DNA of 64,000 nt. It comes from Arbacia lixula. Taxonomy: Eukaryota; Echinodermata; Echinoidea; Arbacioida; Arbaciidae. Below are positions 59,493 to 64,000 of the stretch, piece by piece. The stretch's first letter is position 1; each line of letters starts with the position of its first letter. Under the pieces are notes generated by a model, which was given only the letters and a program-made list of their open reading frames with translations, ran no database searches and had not been told where the DNA came from. The stretch covers positions 15,312,678 through 15,376,677 of the forward strand of contig OZ022583.1 of assembly GCA_963669155.1 (NCBI GenBank), written 5' to 3'. Position numbers and translations under genes: made by a program.

Positions 59493-60098
59493 AGGAATTT
59501 CGACCCGGAGCTCAAGAGGGCGCTGTTGGATGACGTCACAATCATCGCCATCTTAGTTCCGAAGTTTGACGAGTAACGCTGTCAATCAAACTGGTAGATT
59601 GCGGATATGCGTTGCTTGCCCTTTCACGTACGTTGTGAGCGCTAGCCGAGCGAGCTATGCCAGTACACGTTTGTGCATACCGTAAACGGCGTAATGTACA
59701 TGTACGTAAGTTACTAAGTTCGAGGGTAAGACTAAGATTCAAAGTAAGAAGAGTGTACTTGTTTCGCTAGACGTTGATGCTCATGCACAGCCAGCTAGCT
59801 ACATACGCATGCAAGCACATACGAGTACTACTACTAGTACTAGTCTACGTACGTGAGTGCTAGCTGGAAGTACCGTATGCAAGTGGGCGGAGCCAGCAGG
59901 GAACAGCCGCCGAGTCATGAGCCGAACTGTATTTCGGCATACTTAGATTGAGAATCGACATTCTTCGGGCATTCGGAACATGGAATTTGCGTAACCGGTG
60001 AAATTATCGAATAACATTGCCGTCATTGGACAACACGTACTGTCCGCTCATGCGCTTACATGGAATAACGCCCTCTTGAGCGCCGGGTCTGATTCCCT
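59493..60098. mobile_element. TTAA-flanked MITE, 606 bp
   Basis: TTAA at 59489-59492 and 60099-60102 flank inverted ends AGGAATTTCGACCCGGAGCT and AGGGAATCAGACCCGGCGCT (the latter inverted), both continuing CAAGAGGGCG. TTAA target sites suggest a Kolobok or piggyBac relationship. Near 59656 a plus-strand start ATGCCAGTACACGTTTGTGC (MPVHVCAYRKRRNVH) resembles the first residues of a THAP finger, the DNA-binding domain of Kolobok transposases, but it is very short. Confidence 0.75.
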
Positions 60099-60253
60099 TT
60101 AACGTAATGTCTTTAGGGGATGTTATCGAAATATATTGCACTGATAACTTGAATTCCCTCAGAGCAGTGTGCAATTGATTGCACCTGTTTATAACGACCA
60201 CTCATCAATAAAGACCGTTTTTTCTACCCTCTTGGAAAGGTCTTCAAGTTTAA

Positions 60254-60473
60254 AGGGGATATACTATACTGGGAAGACAAACAGTTTGGGCCGAACATTT
60301 TGAGGATTTGTGATTTAATCACTAATTACTCCAAATGTCCATCATATGAGGGCAACTCACTTTCAGCGGTATGTCAAATGGACAATACATGATTTTAAAA
60401 CCATTGGCAAGAAGATTGCTCACAATCACCCTTTTTAATGTATTTTTGGTCTTCCCATTACAGTATACTCCCT
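60254..60473. mobile_element. TTAA-flanked MITE, 220 bp
   Basis: TTAA at 60250-60253 and 60474-60477. Ends AGGGGATATACTATACTGGG and, inverted, AGGGAGTATACTGTAATGGG, both continuing AAGACCA/AAGACAA. Lies 220 bp downstream of the amylase stop. Confidence 0.8.
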
Positions 60474-60693
60474 TTAAGTTTAACCGATTAAAAGTACTCT
60501 AATATCGGGTATCGATCTTCCTGCGATTAAGATGCGGAAAGCAGACACGTGAAATACTAATACTGAATTGGATATCACGAACGCTAGGATATAGCAAAGT
60601 ACGTGCCATGATCAAGAACAGCGAAATCCGTTCACGAACAGGTAGCTTGACTACCTCTGTACAAAGCTGAGATTGTTAAATCATAGTCTCTCG

Positions 60694-64000
<3,307 letters not shown>

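Overview
This window is eukaryotic genomic DNA from an animal. It has GT-AG introns, TATA-type promoters, AATAAA signals, very many simple repeats and numerous short inverted-repeat transposons. The coding content fits a marine invertebrate deuterostome, most likely a sea urchin or relative: a chloride-dependent animal alpha-amylase, a TIMP-like inhibitor, a PIF/Harbinger element, and several TTAA-flanked MITEs of the kind seen with Kolobok/piggyBac transposases. The species call is an inference; nothing in the sequence names it.

The first 35 kb has no gene I can defend. It holds long CT/GA, CA/GT, TTC and other microsatellites, several MITEs (about 3.3, 6.5, 7.9, 8.4, 25.9, 27.1 and 30.4 kb), tRNA-like SINE remnants, and a few coding-looking fragments that I list with low confidence.

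From 35.01 to 39.22 kb lies a 4.2-kb PIF/Harbinger transposon with 17-bp perfect terminal inverted repeats and dense subterminal TCCGAT/ATCGGA motifs. It carries two convergent genes. The transposase keeps only its N-terminal part. The MADF (Myb/SANT-like) accessory protein can be rebuilt in frame from three exons (533 codons including initiator, 532 to 533 aa).

From 46.2 to 47.1 kb, minus strand, are the first two coding exons of a secreted NTR/TIMP-like protein. A MITE sits against the second splice donor. From 53.1 to 57.5 kb, minus strand, a six-exon gene can be assembled perfectly in frame: 641 aa, N-terminal myristoylation signal MGQNSSKSC, extremely Glu/Asp-rich. About 1.5 kb downstream is a decayed copy of its last exon, whose stop-codon/3'UTR segment has expanded into a 45-bp minisatellite that stays open on both strands. 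I regard this gene plus duplicated tail as the most novel feature here.

From 60.7 kb to the window end, minus strand, are the last three exons of an alpha-amylase gene. Its introns and 3' flank hold three TTAA-flanked MITEs. The 5' end of the gene lies beyond the window. The three cellular genes are all on the minus strand but share no pathway; they are simply neighbours.
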